Source: Phoronis ovalis (lineage: Eukaryota > Phoronida > Phoronidae). From it: a stretch of 21,128 nt of DNA. Of this stretch, positions 1 to 10,388 are shown in pieces. The translations under genes were made by a program, and so were the position numbers. Position 1 is the stretch's first letter. Every line of letters begins with the position of its first letter. Below the pieces are notes generated by a model. It was not told the origin of the DNA and searched no databases. It saw only the letters and a program-made list of their open reading frames with translations. The stretch spans positions 4,996 to 26,123 of the forward strand of contig JAOXYB010052278.1 in NCBI GenBank assembly GCA_028565635.1. The letters are read 5' to 3'.

Positions 1-41
1 TCTCGTTATGAGCATACTTTTTCAAATTTCATGAACTGAAG

Positions 42-108
42 CTTTACATTACCTGCTGGACCGGGAACTTAACTTTACATTACCTGCTGGACCGGGAACT
101 TAACTTTA
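42..108 (+). repeat. 31-bp tandem repeat, about 2.2 copies
   Basis: The unit starts CTTTACATTACCTGCTGGAC and continues CGGGAACTTAA. Perfect copies lie at 42-72 and 73-103, with a partial third CTTTA. Confidence 0.95.
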
Positions 109-633
109 GATTAATAATAATTATGAAAACATCTTTATCTTTCCAAATTCAACTAAACAAGAAACATGCATCGTCATAAACAGATGTTTCCACATTTACA
201 ATATACAGGACACACAGGGTTTACTTCTCAAACGATGTTCCTTACCACTTGCATTGTGACAGTAAAGCACTATCTTGCATGTTCATACTACAGTAAAAGG
301 TTATGATAAATATAGGAAGCTATGCTGTTGACTAGTATAACTATTAAAGTGCACTAGCTGCTATGTTACACTTTCACCTCAGCTTAATGTGTTGCCTATG
401 GAGTCTTTAACAATGGAGGTCAACATTCCATGTTAATGATTACAGTACAGTATCCCTATTTCACAAGTTTAGCAGTGATTCTTATTAAGCCACCCACCAC
501 AAGTATACCTAGCCAGCACCAATGTTGAGGGTTCCAACTCATAAGTAACACTAGAACATTACACACATCTATAAATAAACCATCGCAAAAACTTGTGAGA
601 TTGTGTAATGTACAAAAATTACAAAGTACACAT

Positions 634-651
634 GTTTTAACATGTTAAAAC
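634..651. repeat. 18-bp perfect palindrome
   Basis: GTTTTAACATGTTAAAAC equals its own reverse complement. It lies in the flank downstream of the reticulon gene. It could be a dimeric factor site or chance in AT-rich DNA. Confidence 0.8.
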
Positions 652-1160
652 AACATCAAATAGTTTTAAACACGACTTTTAAAAATACCAAAATGATCTC
701 TGTTATAGGTAACAAAGTATGATTTACAAAAACCACTGGTGATAGGTTAGATTTTCACCATTTTTAATCTAAAGATTCTACAACATTTTCTACGATGCCA
801 AATTGTTTACAAATACATATACTTTGATACAAATGCCAAAACACACATTACGATACAAAGATCAGATATAGATGACGACTCACACCTTATAAAAAATGTA
901 TACTGTTAATTACAAACATGACATGAAATTAAAATATCTGGACAAGGTGTCTCAGTTCACAGCACTCGAATTATTTTCAGCAAACAATATGCAGAGACAT
1001 ATATATGTTAACTCAAGTTGTGGCTGCTCACTTGCCGAAGCTTCATTTTACTACCACCAGGGATTTCTTAACAATTTGAAATGAACCTGTTCGGCACGAG
1101 ATGTCACGAGTATAACATAAAACATAAAACTTACTGAAGTTAGACTAACTGAAGAACGAC

Positions 1161-1185
1161 TTAAGACCGTTTACTCCATTCTGCT
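1161..1185 (-). CDS. RTN: Reticulon candidate terminal exon (tentative)
   Basis: Downstream of the exon-5 donor, the best pyrimidine-rich acceptor on the minus strand is near 1194-1186 (ctctccttcctggcag then ttgatcag). Using the second AG restores a frame that reads Q-AEWSKRS followed by TAA at 1163-1161. This is a short basic tail, compatible with the Lys/Arg-rich reticulon C-terminus but not clearly homologous. Using the first AG, 8 nt upstream, gives WNH then stop. The assignment rests on splice signals alone. Confidence 0.4.
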
Positions 1186-4100
1186 CTGATCAACTGCCAG
1201 GAAGGAGAGTAAACAGAACTGTGTATATACAATATCAGTCCAATTGGAATATTTATACAACACAATCACTTTGACAAATGTGCGAGCTTCTGTCCTCTTG
1301 ACAGCTAGGATTAATATAAATTCACCAACCACTATCCTGAGAAAAATAGTCTACTGTTCAGCACGCATATAAACTTAGTAATCTGCGTAGCATGGTTCTG
1401 TGTGATTCAAGTTTATTCATAAAAACTGCACTTTCAGGTGGTTTTTCTAGTTCATGCACAAAAGTGTTTAGGATAATTATAAATTTTGCTCATCATTCGA
1501 TTGTTACCCAGTTTTAATTTTCCTACAATCACCTTTTTATTCTTTCTTTGTCTTTTTGGGAAAAGGTATCTTCTCTTTCACTCTGAAAAAAATAAATATC
1601 AAACTTTAAAATGCTCCTGCTTTTCCGCTTCACAATTTTATGTTGTATATACAATTAGTGCGCACCTGTTTGTTAGTTTTAACCTTGCAAGCACTTTGTG
1701 TTATTCTGTACCAAACTTCCACAAATTCTGACTCGACTGCATTTCCCTCCCAACTGGAATATCAATATATGTTACAAGTACACTTTGAGAATTGGATTAG
1801 AATTACGAGAAAATTGTGCAAAAGGACAAAAATTGGGTCTGAGACATTCGAGTATATAGCGATGCCCAAGTACTACTTGTATCAAAACATGGCAAAAAAA
1901 TAAATCTATTACAGGTAACATAGACCAAGCTACTGAATTGTTTCAACCAGAGTTTTATATTTTAGTTGAAGTTTAAACTTTAAATATTAAAGTAATCCCT
2001 GGTAACTTACTGATTCCAGACTTGTCTGACCTGTGTCATTGCCATGCAGACATACTGATCAATGACTGCTTGGTTTGTTTCGTATACTTTAGGTAATGTA
2101 AAGGCTGCAGTTACAGCTGTAACAAATACAAATACACGTACAATTACACAATGTACTAAAACCACAAATACACAAGGTACTGAAACAAAAAAATACACAA
2201 TGACAATATCTGTACTGTTAACATGCTGCTGCTCATGCTCATACGGACATCAGCGATTTTCAAATAGCTTCAGAATGTCTGTGTGTAAAACTGAGGATTA
2301 CACTAAGGAATACTAGGTAAGTTTTCCTTACCACCAGCAACGTGCAATCTTATCAGATTTCTGCAATATTTAGGATATGAGAAACTCTGAGAGTAAATAC
2401 AAGTTCCAACAATAGCCACATTGTAATTTACTTACCAAGGATAACAAGAGTCAATCCATTAAACCAGGCACCAATATATGTAAGGACCCACAACAGGAGA
2501 CCAAACTGTAATAACAATGTTAATAATAAGAATTTTTTAATTTATACTAAATATAGTTCATCCCACAAATCTGTCACAGTCACCTGCACTTACAGCTAAT
2601 ACAGAAGGCTCACTTTTTCATTTTTGCCGCATAGCAATAAATTTTACAAAATTACTTGTTTCACACGACAAAGAAAATACAATCTTACTTACCCCATTTT
2701 ACAAAGCAAAATTATGTTTTACGAAAAACAAAGGTATCAGTTTGTTATCTCGTTTAACGAAGTGTGTTTGCCTCACCTTTATAGAATCTACTAAATCTTT
2801 GACTAAGAAGAGATCTCTAAGATGAACCAGAGCTGGGTTGATTTTCTTCAGAGCGGTATCAAGTGAATCATGCACTTTTTGTTCCGGAAGGGTGACCTCC
2901 ATATCCAAGAATTGTCTACAAGTAAATCAACATGTGTTAACATAGTTACTGGAAATCAGCTCGATAAAACTATCCAAACTTTTTTTTTTCAAACACAAGC
3001 ACTGCTATTGCGGAGCGATCCTTGACAGCAAGCCTGCGAAATTATTCATATCCATTTGACGACATTCGACATACAACTTCACATGATATGACAAAAGTTG
3101 GATGTGTCAGTTCTAATTAGCTCATGCAAATTGTTTTTTCCACTCTAAAATATTTTCTTATTAAACCGGATATTTTATTGGCACACTTTCTTTTCCCTAT
3201 ACGAGAGATCCAAGAATTGGGAATCAAGCTGATATTTTAATCTCAGCACCTACAAAATACATTTAATAATTTTTCCATTAAAATGGAATGGATATAGGCA
3301 GCAGGTTATGAGACTACAGATAGAAACCACTTGATCACCCACAGAATCAGACTTACTTGAAGGGATCTCCATCACCAGTTTTCTGTACAGCATTGAGGAC
3401 ATTCTTGTAAACTTTGAAGCTAAAAGTAACTGTTAGGGCAGCGAGAGAAAAGTAAGACACAACGCTGATAAATGAAAAGAATGCCAGCGAAAGAAGAACA
3501 AACATGAGGCTGCCAAACACGACACCCGTCTTCTTCACATCACGCCAGTAAACCAATTCCACCACTGAAATTAAAACAAAATACCATGAAGCAATCACAT
3601 CTCTTACTGTACACACTAAATTTCTTTAACAGCCACTGGCAAGCATTGCAAACCTATTTTATGACAAATTGTCATAAACATCTCTTATTTGGTTTCTCAA
3701 AACACAGAAATATAGACTTAAGATAAAAATGTCACTTAGAGTGATTTTTTTAAAAATTTAGCCAGTCATGATTGTCACATAAAAAATAGCACATATGACC
3801 TCAGACAGTGATTACAATATTATAGAATAACATAGAAGTGCAACTCAGTTCAAGATTATTGCAGTAAGGCGGTTAATCATCTGTTTCCTTTCATTTGCTG
3901 AAAAACAAAAATTATGTCACGCACAGAGATACAAAGAACCCATACTGTTTGTTCTACATTTTCACATATAATACAAAATACATTGTGCAAAGAATACTGC
4001 TTAGGCACAAAGATATTAAAATACATCAAAGATACAATGAAAGTTAGCAGATATAGTACAATGTACATGTTACATTTCATATGCAACATGCAGTGATGAC

Positions 4101-7100
4101 TAGTAAAAGTTACATCAACTGAGGTAATGGTATAGGCACATGCACTGCCATCAAAACCAGGTTAGCTAAAGCGTTGTACATACATAAATGCTATTGCCCC
4201 TATAAACGAAGCAATATTTCAAATGCTTTGCATGCCGGTGGGATAAATTCAAAATCTGAAGCGCATAGTCTATAAGAGTTCTGTCACAAACTACATACAG
4301 TAATGCACAGCAAGTTGTCAAAAGTAGCTTTATTCTTAGGATTTGCACAAGCATGGAGAACATTTAAGACAAAATACTCAAATAAGAGAGTGTTCAAAGT
4401 GCTTATGACAAGAAAAAGCACAATTAAACAAAACAGACAAAGAAACTATCATCATTGAAACTGACCACACAACAGACGAGAGTAAAAAATTGTAGTAACA
4501 AACTATACTGTACCACTAGAGTCGGTCACTGCAGGCATAAAATTAAAACATTGCAGATTTATAAAAAATGTTTTAGTCAAATCTTAACTCAAAATAAAAA
4601 CAGGTAAGTACATGTACAAACAGTTGCTTTAAACATCTTTTATCTATTCAGCATTCCCTACATACGACAAAAAAAATGCACATTCATTTTGACAATACTT
4701 CTAAGAACAGTCAACTTGACAACAGTTAGTAAATCTTGCTAAAGCCACACCAAAATGATAAGTTATTTAACTGTCAAAAGCCCTAAAACCGAGTAGGTCA
4801 GACTTTTTTTTTCAACAAAATTAATTTTTTTTTAAAAACCAAGGTTTAAAAAAAATATTTTCAAATGCCATAATTTAAAGTGGGTGTGCCTGTTAAACAT
4901 GGGTTTTCTTTGGTTATCGCCTAATGGATAAGTTGTTACTTTTTAAAAATTAGTTCTCTGCCTTATGTTTGGTTATAAATGTTTAGGTTATATGTAGATA
5001 CAATACAATAAGCTTAATACTAATTAACGACCTAAGCAAACAAATAACAATTCCCAGCCAGATTAAGGGTTTAAATTAATGTTGAAATAGCAGATGATGT
5101 TTTAAGCTAACTTAGTATGAAATGTACCAAGTACTAAGACATAACCAACTAACGGCCTCTGATAGAATGTACCCATTTACTCTGATTTCAGCCATTTTCC
5201 AATAACACCTACAACATCGGAATATCAGTACACTCGTTTGTACTATCAGAACAAGGGTTTCTACTATAAAAACAAGGGTTGAACTGATTAAACATACGAC
5301 TCTGTTCTGTGAAATATTTTAATTGGTCCACATTTTTTTAGGAATAAGCTTTTTCAACATATGAATAACAGTTAATTAAAATGAGACCATATCATTCTCA
5401 AGGAACATTCCTATCAAGCCACAATCTAATTAGAAGCCTGTAGTTATGAAGCCTCTTATGACTGATCATACAGTTAGATCATACATTAGAAGCCTGTAGT
5501 TATGAAGCCTCTTATGACTGATCATACAGTTTACTTGACCTGAAATGATCTGGTTATGTACAACTAAATCATCAATATGAGAATTATCTTCAGTTATTCA
5601 GGATCAATAGTTCTGTAATACAAATTTTCTCAAGAGACTAATGCACTAAGAACTGAAGAGCATTGGTTAGATGAAACGGAACCAGAAAATAGGACAAGAA
5701 ATCACTATGGTGCACAAGAAGCGCCACTCCTTTGACACACCTAGAATTTTGTTTTAAAATATGTCCATATCAAATCTGTCACTGCCACAGAACATTAGGT
5801 ATATAACTGAAACAGCAGCTCCAAGTTTTACATGCTCAAACTATAATTGTTATCAGTGTACTAACAGAGTGCATGACTGAAGCCCTACAAGACTGAAGCC
5901 ATACAAGTAATCTTCATCATTCAATAATAAGAATATTAAAGTTTATAGATGACTGTATACAAATATGTAATACTGCTAAAGTGCTCTAAATAAAAAAAAA
6001 ATTGATACAAGCAGACCATGTGTAAAGGAATACATGACTAACAAATCAAACAAATGTATAATTATAGTTTACATTAGATTAATATGCTGTTTGCAGGATG
6101 AAACTTAAACCTCAAACAGACTCAACTGATTATCCAATTTAAAGGATTTGAGTCGCCTGAATGCAGATTGGAATTCTTCAAAGCTGATTAGAAAAGCTGA
6201 TTTGAAATGTCACATGGATTGAGATTTATGGGGAGTTCATTTAGCTGTAGAACAAAGTATACACAGTACTGCAAATGTGAAGACACACACTAGTGCCTCT
6301 TTGACACATGAACAGAGACTTGCTTAAATGATTTAAAAGTCACTTTAGTTTGTAAAAAGGATTATCCTAACAAAATACTACAGTAGTTTATTTTACCATT
6401 TAATGAATTAAGGTTAAAATCTGAGTGCCAGGCACTTGATATTAACATTAATATTTTATGAAACTGTCTGCAAACAACTCCAGTTCTATATGACTGATAG
6501 CTTGATTTGACTACCTTTTGTAATTGTATTATAGACAACAGTTTGCTACATATTACTTGATCTGTTACTTAGCAACAAAATCAATGGGAAATGTAACATG
6601 TAACTGTTGTCAAAAGCCAGTGAAATGGAAATTGTAACTTTTCTATGCTGAATTACGAATCATTACCTACCAGATAGAATGTTGCAATTTGTAAGTGATT
6701 TATTTCTTACATTTCTGCTAGCCTAATATAGAGATTGTTCCCTCGCTGCTATGCAAGTCTTGGTTACCCACTGTACCTGTCAGCTCTTATAGCTGTTGGT
6801 ATACAGGTTTAACTGCATTTATTAAAAAATGGAAACTAAAACCCCCGAAGATAATCAGAGAACGACAAGCAGTTCCCCACCAAGAAGGCAATTTTGGTTG
6901 AAAAATATATTTGCAAATCTTACATAATATGATCACTTTAGCCTACATATTTATGTAGGTTCATCTCTGGTCCAGCTATAAGACCTGGAAGATAATTTGT
7001 AATACCCTGTGGATAAGGATAAAAGCTGACATAAGCTCATATAAGGTTGTAAATATATTAACTGTCATGCTCCAAGTAATAAAAAGGCTAAACACTCTAT

Positions 7101-10100
7101 TAACCTACTGGGAAAAGCTCTCAAATTAACAAAAGAACTAAACAAATTAAGAAAATAATATATAAACTACTGTACTAGGGACTGGGATTTAACCTTGTCA
7201 AGCTGGTATGTCTATGTTCTACCAAATATAAACACTTTGCAATATAATGTACCACTTCCAGTATTAATTACAGAAATTCAGTAAGGGACTATTCCATAAT
7301 CAAATACATCCAATAATCATTACCTGTGACAGTTATAGAACTATCAATAAAGAGCTGGAAGCTTGACTTCGTTATAACAGGATCAAGTCAATAAATTCCA
7401 GTTACAGTTAGTAAACTGCAGCATTCACATTGCTCTTATGATAACATCCAATCCCTTTATTGATCTTTAATGTTAATATACAAATCATAACTAGAAAGCA
7501 TTTTGGAAATTACATACAAATGTGATAAATGCATATCGATCTACGAACAGTAGGAAGATTTAGTTATAAATACTGCAGACTATAAATATTAATTCTATAT
7601 TTTTAGTATGAACTTAGGGTTGCACCAGTCTTTCTTTCTTTCAAAACCATGACTATGTGAGTGGGGTATATAGTTTCAACAAATCTGTCCATGAATGTGT
7701 GACTGCACCCCATCCCAGTTCATGCCTGCAGGTTTTTCCTATGTAACACTGGAAGGATATTCGTATATACAACAAACTGACTGACTGAATGTTATACATT
7801 CTACACCTGCAAATCAAATAATTACGGCACCTGTTCGGTAGAATATGCATATAGCTAGATGACACAGCAAAGCAAATACAGCCATTCTTACTATTCACGA
7901 CAGTTTATGAATGAATCATCGCACCACTACCTGTGCGCTCGCGTAACTCATTGATAAAAGCATGGAATGGGTTTGTTTTGCTACACCATCTAGTATGTAC
8001 ATGCAAATTTATTGCATGTCAGTACAAAGTGGAAATAAGACAGGAAACAAAGAGCAAGCAAGCAGGCAGGAAAACATAAGATACAATGAGAACTAGAAAT
8101 CATTAGTAAGCCAATCTCCCAGTGTATGAACTCTTACCGCTCCAACTACAGATCAGACTACTGATCTACTCTTAACAGAATCGTTTTTGAAGAAACGAAG
8201 AGGCAACACTACTTAGCTCCAAATATAACTTGGCGTGCAGTTATTAAATTAACTGGGCAATATTAGCTCAAGAGTTCAGATACCAGCAAGTAAGTTCGTC
8301 TCAATCCTAGCGAATGTGAATTGTTTCAAGAAAACATACCTCGTGGGTCTACACTCTTCAACCAAGAGTTTAAAGCGTGATCACCTAGAGAAGCCAGAAA
8401 TACAAACAAAGGCAACATTTGTTACTATGCTCAATATCAAATCATACAGCACTACAAAGCAATTAGCGATTTCCACAAACTGTAGTAAAATGGGACACAG
8501 TTCATCAAGGACAATTTCGAACGGACAAATTACATTAAATTTCCCTTGTAACAGTGCACATAATGTTATTTACAATTTTGAACTATGAATGGATGTACTT
8601 TTATATCTTGGTAAATTTTGAAAACATTTATTTTGTGAGATGTTCTTGGATGCCCTTAGTTAAACTTGTTCTGTTGTTTGCAGAAAAATATTAATGAAAC
8701 CACATTAATGAAAATCTAACCTTGTGCATCATCTTTCATTTTCTGCCAGGAACTAATAATGTACAAGTAAAATTCTCTTTCTCATTTTGTCAAATTATGG
8801 CTCATTTTGATTGTGGAAATCACTGGTAGTATAATGTAAAGATTGTTAGGATAACTCATATTGTGCATTTTGTAAAATGTATATTGAACAAAATCATATT
8901 ATCAGCTTTGGGTACAGTATAAACATTAAATTATATTATCAGCTTTGGGTATGTACATTAAGTTCAAAATGTATGTTGAATTTAGAGACTAAAATAAACA
9001 AGGGGTGTTGAGTTTAGTGGCTTTAACTAGATAAATTGACAAGAAATTGGTTTGTATAAAATATAAAAAGATTGAATATTAAATATATTCTCTTAGCATT
9101 ACTTTACAAGGTGAATCATAAGAAAACAATTAACACATAATTGGCTCTTTGACAAGTGAATCATTCATATATTACCTTTGGCTGAACATATAGTCTAGAC
9201 CTATCATATGTATAGAGGCATGAGGGCAAAGGTCAATTTTGAATATCACATGGAAATTGCATGAGACTTTGGTCAGTTAAGGTTCGGCTCGTGGCAACAT
9301 TTGAAATGTGTCATTTCCAAATTTAAAGGTACAACTTGTTCACCAATCAGAAATAATGCATTTATATAGCACATTTGATGAATTGGGATTCCCTAAGGGT
9401 TACAGAGGATTTATTATGTTGAATGAGCAATAACTTGACATTATAGTAATGCTGCACAGGTATTATAGGGCATTGGGATAATAAAGTAGAGCCATAAATT
9501 AAATTAGCATATACTGCATCCACATGCTAAATGTATAAGTAATGTGGGGCATTCAAACAAGTGACTCCATTCTCAAAAGTCACCATATGCTGTTCAGTGA
9601 TCAGCCATATAAAAAATTGGTACACACTGTTATTGCAAAGAAAACAAGTTTTGTTCACGTCACCTTTGAATTGAATTAAATTGAATGGACATGCCACTTA
9701 CTAAAGTAATACAAATTTTAAAGACAGTTGCAAAGTTAGAAGACCAGAAATTGTCAAGAAAATTTGCAGCTTTCTACATTAATAAGCTTTGTTTCATTAA
9801 AGTACATGCACGATGCCTGTGATAATTAGAAATCAATCGCCAAGACAATAGCATAATGTTTTACATGCAAACACAGACGTACCTGCGAGAGCTATTGGAG
9901 CGGCGGGTTTGGAAGTGACTTCTTCCCGACTTGTGGTTCGTGGAGGAGTGGCGGGTGGGGTTGGTTCTGAGGGATACGCCTCAGGCAAAGTAGTGCTAGA
10001 TGGTTCAGCAGCCAATATTTCTTTCTTGGGATCTGTGTCTCCAAAGTTGATCAAAGGCTGCTGGACTGCTTCTGCTTCGGATGAGCCTCCAGCTGTGTAC

Positions 10101-10213
10101 AGGTCTTCCTCTGCCTGATCTGTGCTGTCTGCGAACGTTGAAGTTGGAGTAACATGTTCAAAGCCGTTATCTTCTGGATAGGAGCTTGGGTCGACTAGTT
10201 TATCATCATCCAT
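1161..10213 (-). CDS. RTN: Reticulon (reticulon homology domain protein), complete split gene
   Basis: Reticulons are ER-membrane proteins whose two long hydrophobic hairpins bend the bilayer and shape tubules. Joined exons (minus) are 10213-9883, 3564-3357, 2915-2777, 2505-2436, 2116-2011 and, tentatively, 1185-1161, giving about 292 residues (285 if the last intron is retained). Residues 1-110 are acidic and Pro/Ser/Thr-rich. The reticulon homology domain starts at about residue 111 with [18 protein letters not shown], the family signature. Hydrophobic stretches lie at about 124-163 and 228-256, separated by a hydrophilic loop ending in [12 protein letters not shown]. All junctions are GT..AG and phases agree. 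The start is supported by an in-frame stop 15 bases upstream (10229-10231) and a good context (A at -3, G at +4). The gene is divergent from SPTLC2, with start codons 132 bp apart. The family call is secure; RTN1/3/4 orthology cannot be assigned. Only the C-terminal exon is doubtful. Confidence 0.95.
1186..2010 (-). other. Reticulon last intron or extended 3' UTR
   Basis: This 825-nt stretch is an intron in the spliced form, or 3' UTR if exon 5 is terminal. It has two minus-strand AATAAA hexamers and a pyrimidine-rich double acceptor near 1186-1200. Plus-strand open frames here are short, AT-driven and unsupported. Confidence 0.5.
1536..1541 (-). terminator. Candidate intronic polyadenylation signal of reticulon
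   Basis: Minus-strand AATAAA occurs here and again at 1412-1417, between exon 5 and the tentative last exon. It would serve the form that stops at the TAA inside the exon-5 donor. For a longer form, only an ATTAAA at 763-768 was seen. Confidence 0.3.
2011..2116 (-). CDS. RTN: Reticulon exon 5: end of second hairpin and C-terminal tail
   Basis: This exon has 106 nt, with acceptor ttgttacag|CTGTAACTG. It encodes [20 protein letters not shown] then [16 protein letters not shown], matching the family pattern F.VP..YE..Q..ID.Y. The probable donor AATCA|gtaagt contains an in-frame stop: unspliced reading gives WNQ followed by TAA at 2009-2007. The exon can therefore be internal (spliced to 1185) or terminal (intron retained). 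Minus-strand AATAAA signals at 1541-1536 and 1417-1412 would serve the retained form. Confidence 0.88.
2436..2505 (-). CDS. RTN: Reticulon exon 4: second hydrophobic hairpin
   Basis: This 70-nt exon lies between acceptor ttattacag|TTTGG and donor CCTTG|gtaagt. It encodes [20 protein letters not shown] followed by VIL. This aligns with the family's second hydrophobic segment, in which TY.GA.FNGLTL is invariant-looking. It enters in phase 0 and leaves in phase 1. It is too short to appear as a long open frame and was found by extending the homology domain. Confidence 0.93.
2777..2915 (-). CDS. RTN: Reticulon exon 3: hydrophilic loop of the homology domain
   Basis: This exon has 139 nt, between acceptor cttgtag|ACAAT and donor AAAG|gtgagg, and encodes residues about 180-226. 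This is the 66-residue-type loop between the hydrophobic hairpins. It contains [20 protein letters not shown] and ends [16 protein letters not shown], close to the vertebrate LRRLFLVDDLVDSLK. Exit is in phase 0. Confidence 0.95.
3357..3564 (-). CDS. RTN: Reticulon exon 2: first hydrophobic hairpin of the homology domain
   Basis: This exon has 208 nt, between acceptor tttcag|TGGT and donor TCAA|gtaagt. It enters in phase 1 (G from exon 1 plus TG gives Val) and leaves in phase 2. It encodes [20 protein letters not shown], a hydrophobic run of about 40 residues (too long for a simple span, as expected for a reticulon wedge), and the start of the loop with KTGDGDPFK, matching vertebrate HPFR at the same boundary. 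An open frame continues upstream into the intron but lacks an ATG, so I do not use it. Confidence 0.95.
5430..5531 (+). repeat. 56-bp-period direct repeat, two copies of 46 bp
   Basis: The 46-bp block at 5430-5475 (starting TTAGAAGCCTGTAGTTATGA) recurs exactly at 5486-5531 after a 10-bp spacer. It lies in the long reticulon intron and looks like a recent local duplication. Confidence 0.93.
5875..5906 (+). repeat. 16-bp tandem repeat, two copies
   Basis: GACTGAAGCC[C/A]TACAA occurs twice in direct tandem with one difference, in the long reticulon intron. Confidence 0.85.
8896..8951 (+). repeat. 37-bp-period direct repeat
   Basis: ATATTATCAGCTTTGGGTA occurs at 8896 and again at 8933, with AT-rich sequence between. 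It lies in the long reticulon intron. Confidence 0.85.
9883..10213 (-). CDS. RTN: Reticulon exon 1: start codon and acidic N-terminal region
   Basis: This exon has 331 nt (110 codons plus one base), ending at GCAG|gtacgt. It encodes a low-complexity, probably disordered cytosolic region: MDDDKLVD at the start, the tract [13 protein letters not shown] near residues 83-95, and [12 protein letters not shown] around residues 51-62. The PLINFG element resembles the PLMDFG stretch that I recall in the N-terminus of vertebrate RTN4; that match is from memory. GFEHV at about 17-21, preceded by PED, fits a loose LC3-interacting (LIR) pattern. Reading past the donor adds only a short meaningless tail, so the splice is preferred. 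Confidence 0.9.
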
Positions 10214-10345
10214 TATTTTTCCAACTTCTTACACGTTGTACAAAATAAAACTGAACTGAATTGCGTCTATTTAAGATGCCGTTACAAAAATCTTTTGTGA
10301 GCTGCAACTTCTCATTCAAATTTTTCTTTCAAAGATGGCCGTTCG
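10214..10345. promoter_or_regulatory. Compact bidirectional promoter between reticulon and SPTLC2
   Basis: Only 132 bp separate the divergent start codons of reticulon (10213, minus) and SPTLC2 (10346, plus), so both 5' UTRs and both core promoters must fit here, unless SPTLC2 uses a start in the next exon. Visible elements are an AT box TATTTAAG at 10268-10275 near the midpoint, readable as TATA-like on either strand, and AAAGATGGCCG at 10331-10341, which matches the YY1-type core (AAnATGGC). In-frame stops upstream of both starts lie at 10229-10231 (minus) and 10298-10300 (plus). Transcription start sites cannot be seen. Confidence 0.7.
10331..10341 (+). promoter_or_regulatory. YY1-like element overlapping a four-codon upstream ORF
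   Basis: AAAGATGGCCG fits the YY1 consensus, which often sits just downstream of start sites in housekeeping promoters. Its ATG (10335-10337) is in strong context (A at -3, G at +4) and opens a minimal frame, Met-Ala-Val-Arg-stop. The TGA (10347-10349) overlaps the ATG of the candidate SPTLC2 start at 10346 as ATGA. Whether it is transcribed depends on the start site. Confidence 0.45.
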
Positions 10346-10388
10346 ATGAAGATGACATCATTCTCCGTCGATGATATTGCTAAAAAAG
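10346..10388 (+). CDS. SPTLC2: SPTLC2 candidate first coding exon
   Basis: The ATG opens [14 protein letters not shown] and one base before donor AAAAAAG|gtaatg. Splicing to ttctgaaatag|GCG at 10595 restores GGC GAT ATG and keeps the frame into the next exon with no stop. Against this, a stronger pyrimidine-rich acceptor at 10541-10542 would end this frame after about ten more codons and make this exon 5' UTR. No family homology supports these residues. Confidence 0.5.

Larger units (their letters stand above)
1..1160. other. 3' flank or 3' UTR of reticulon
   Basis: AT-rich sequence with no convincing coding exon on either strand. It holds the 31-bp tandem repeat and the 18-bp palindrome listed separately, and a minus-strand ATTAAA at 763-768. 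Confidence 0.5.
3565..9882 (-). other. Reticulon intron 1, 6.3 kb
   Basis: The long intron separates the N-terminal exon from the homology-domain exons. In vertebrate reticulons this is where isoform-specific exons or internal promoters sit. I looked for an ATG exon in the right phase (ending with one extra base before a donor) and found none I would defend. It contains the three small direct repeats listed, a hairpin at 6942-6959 (CCTACATA/TATGTAGG), and otherwise AT-rich sequence. Confidence 0.7.

Noticed and set aside
3565-3616. In-frame upstream extension of reticulon exon 2 (MCTVRDV reading)
   Set aside because: The apparent start is GTG, and the clean tttcag acceptor with matching phase to exon 1 explains the exon fully.
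7920-7970. Possible alternative first exon of reticulon (minus-strand ATG followed by CACAG|gtagtg)
   Set aside because: It ends in phase 0, whereas exon 2 needs one carried base, so it cannot join in frame.
8316-8588. Plus-strand 90-codon open frame in the long reticulon intron
   Set aside because: It begins at GTG rather than ATG, has no recognisable motif and no splice or promoter context.
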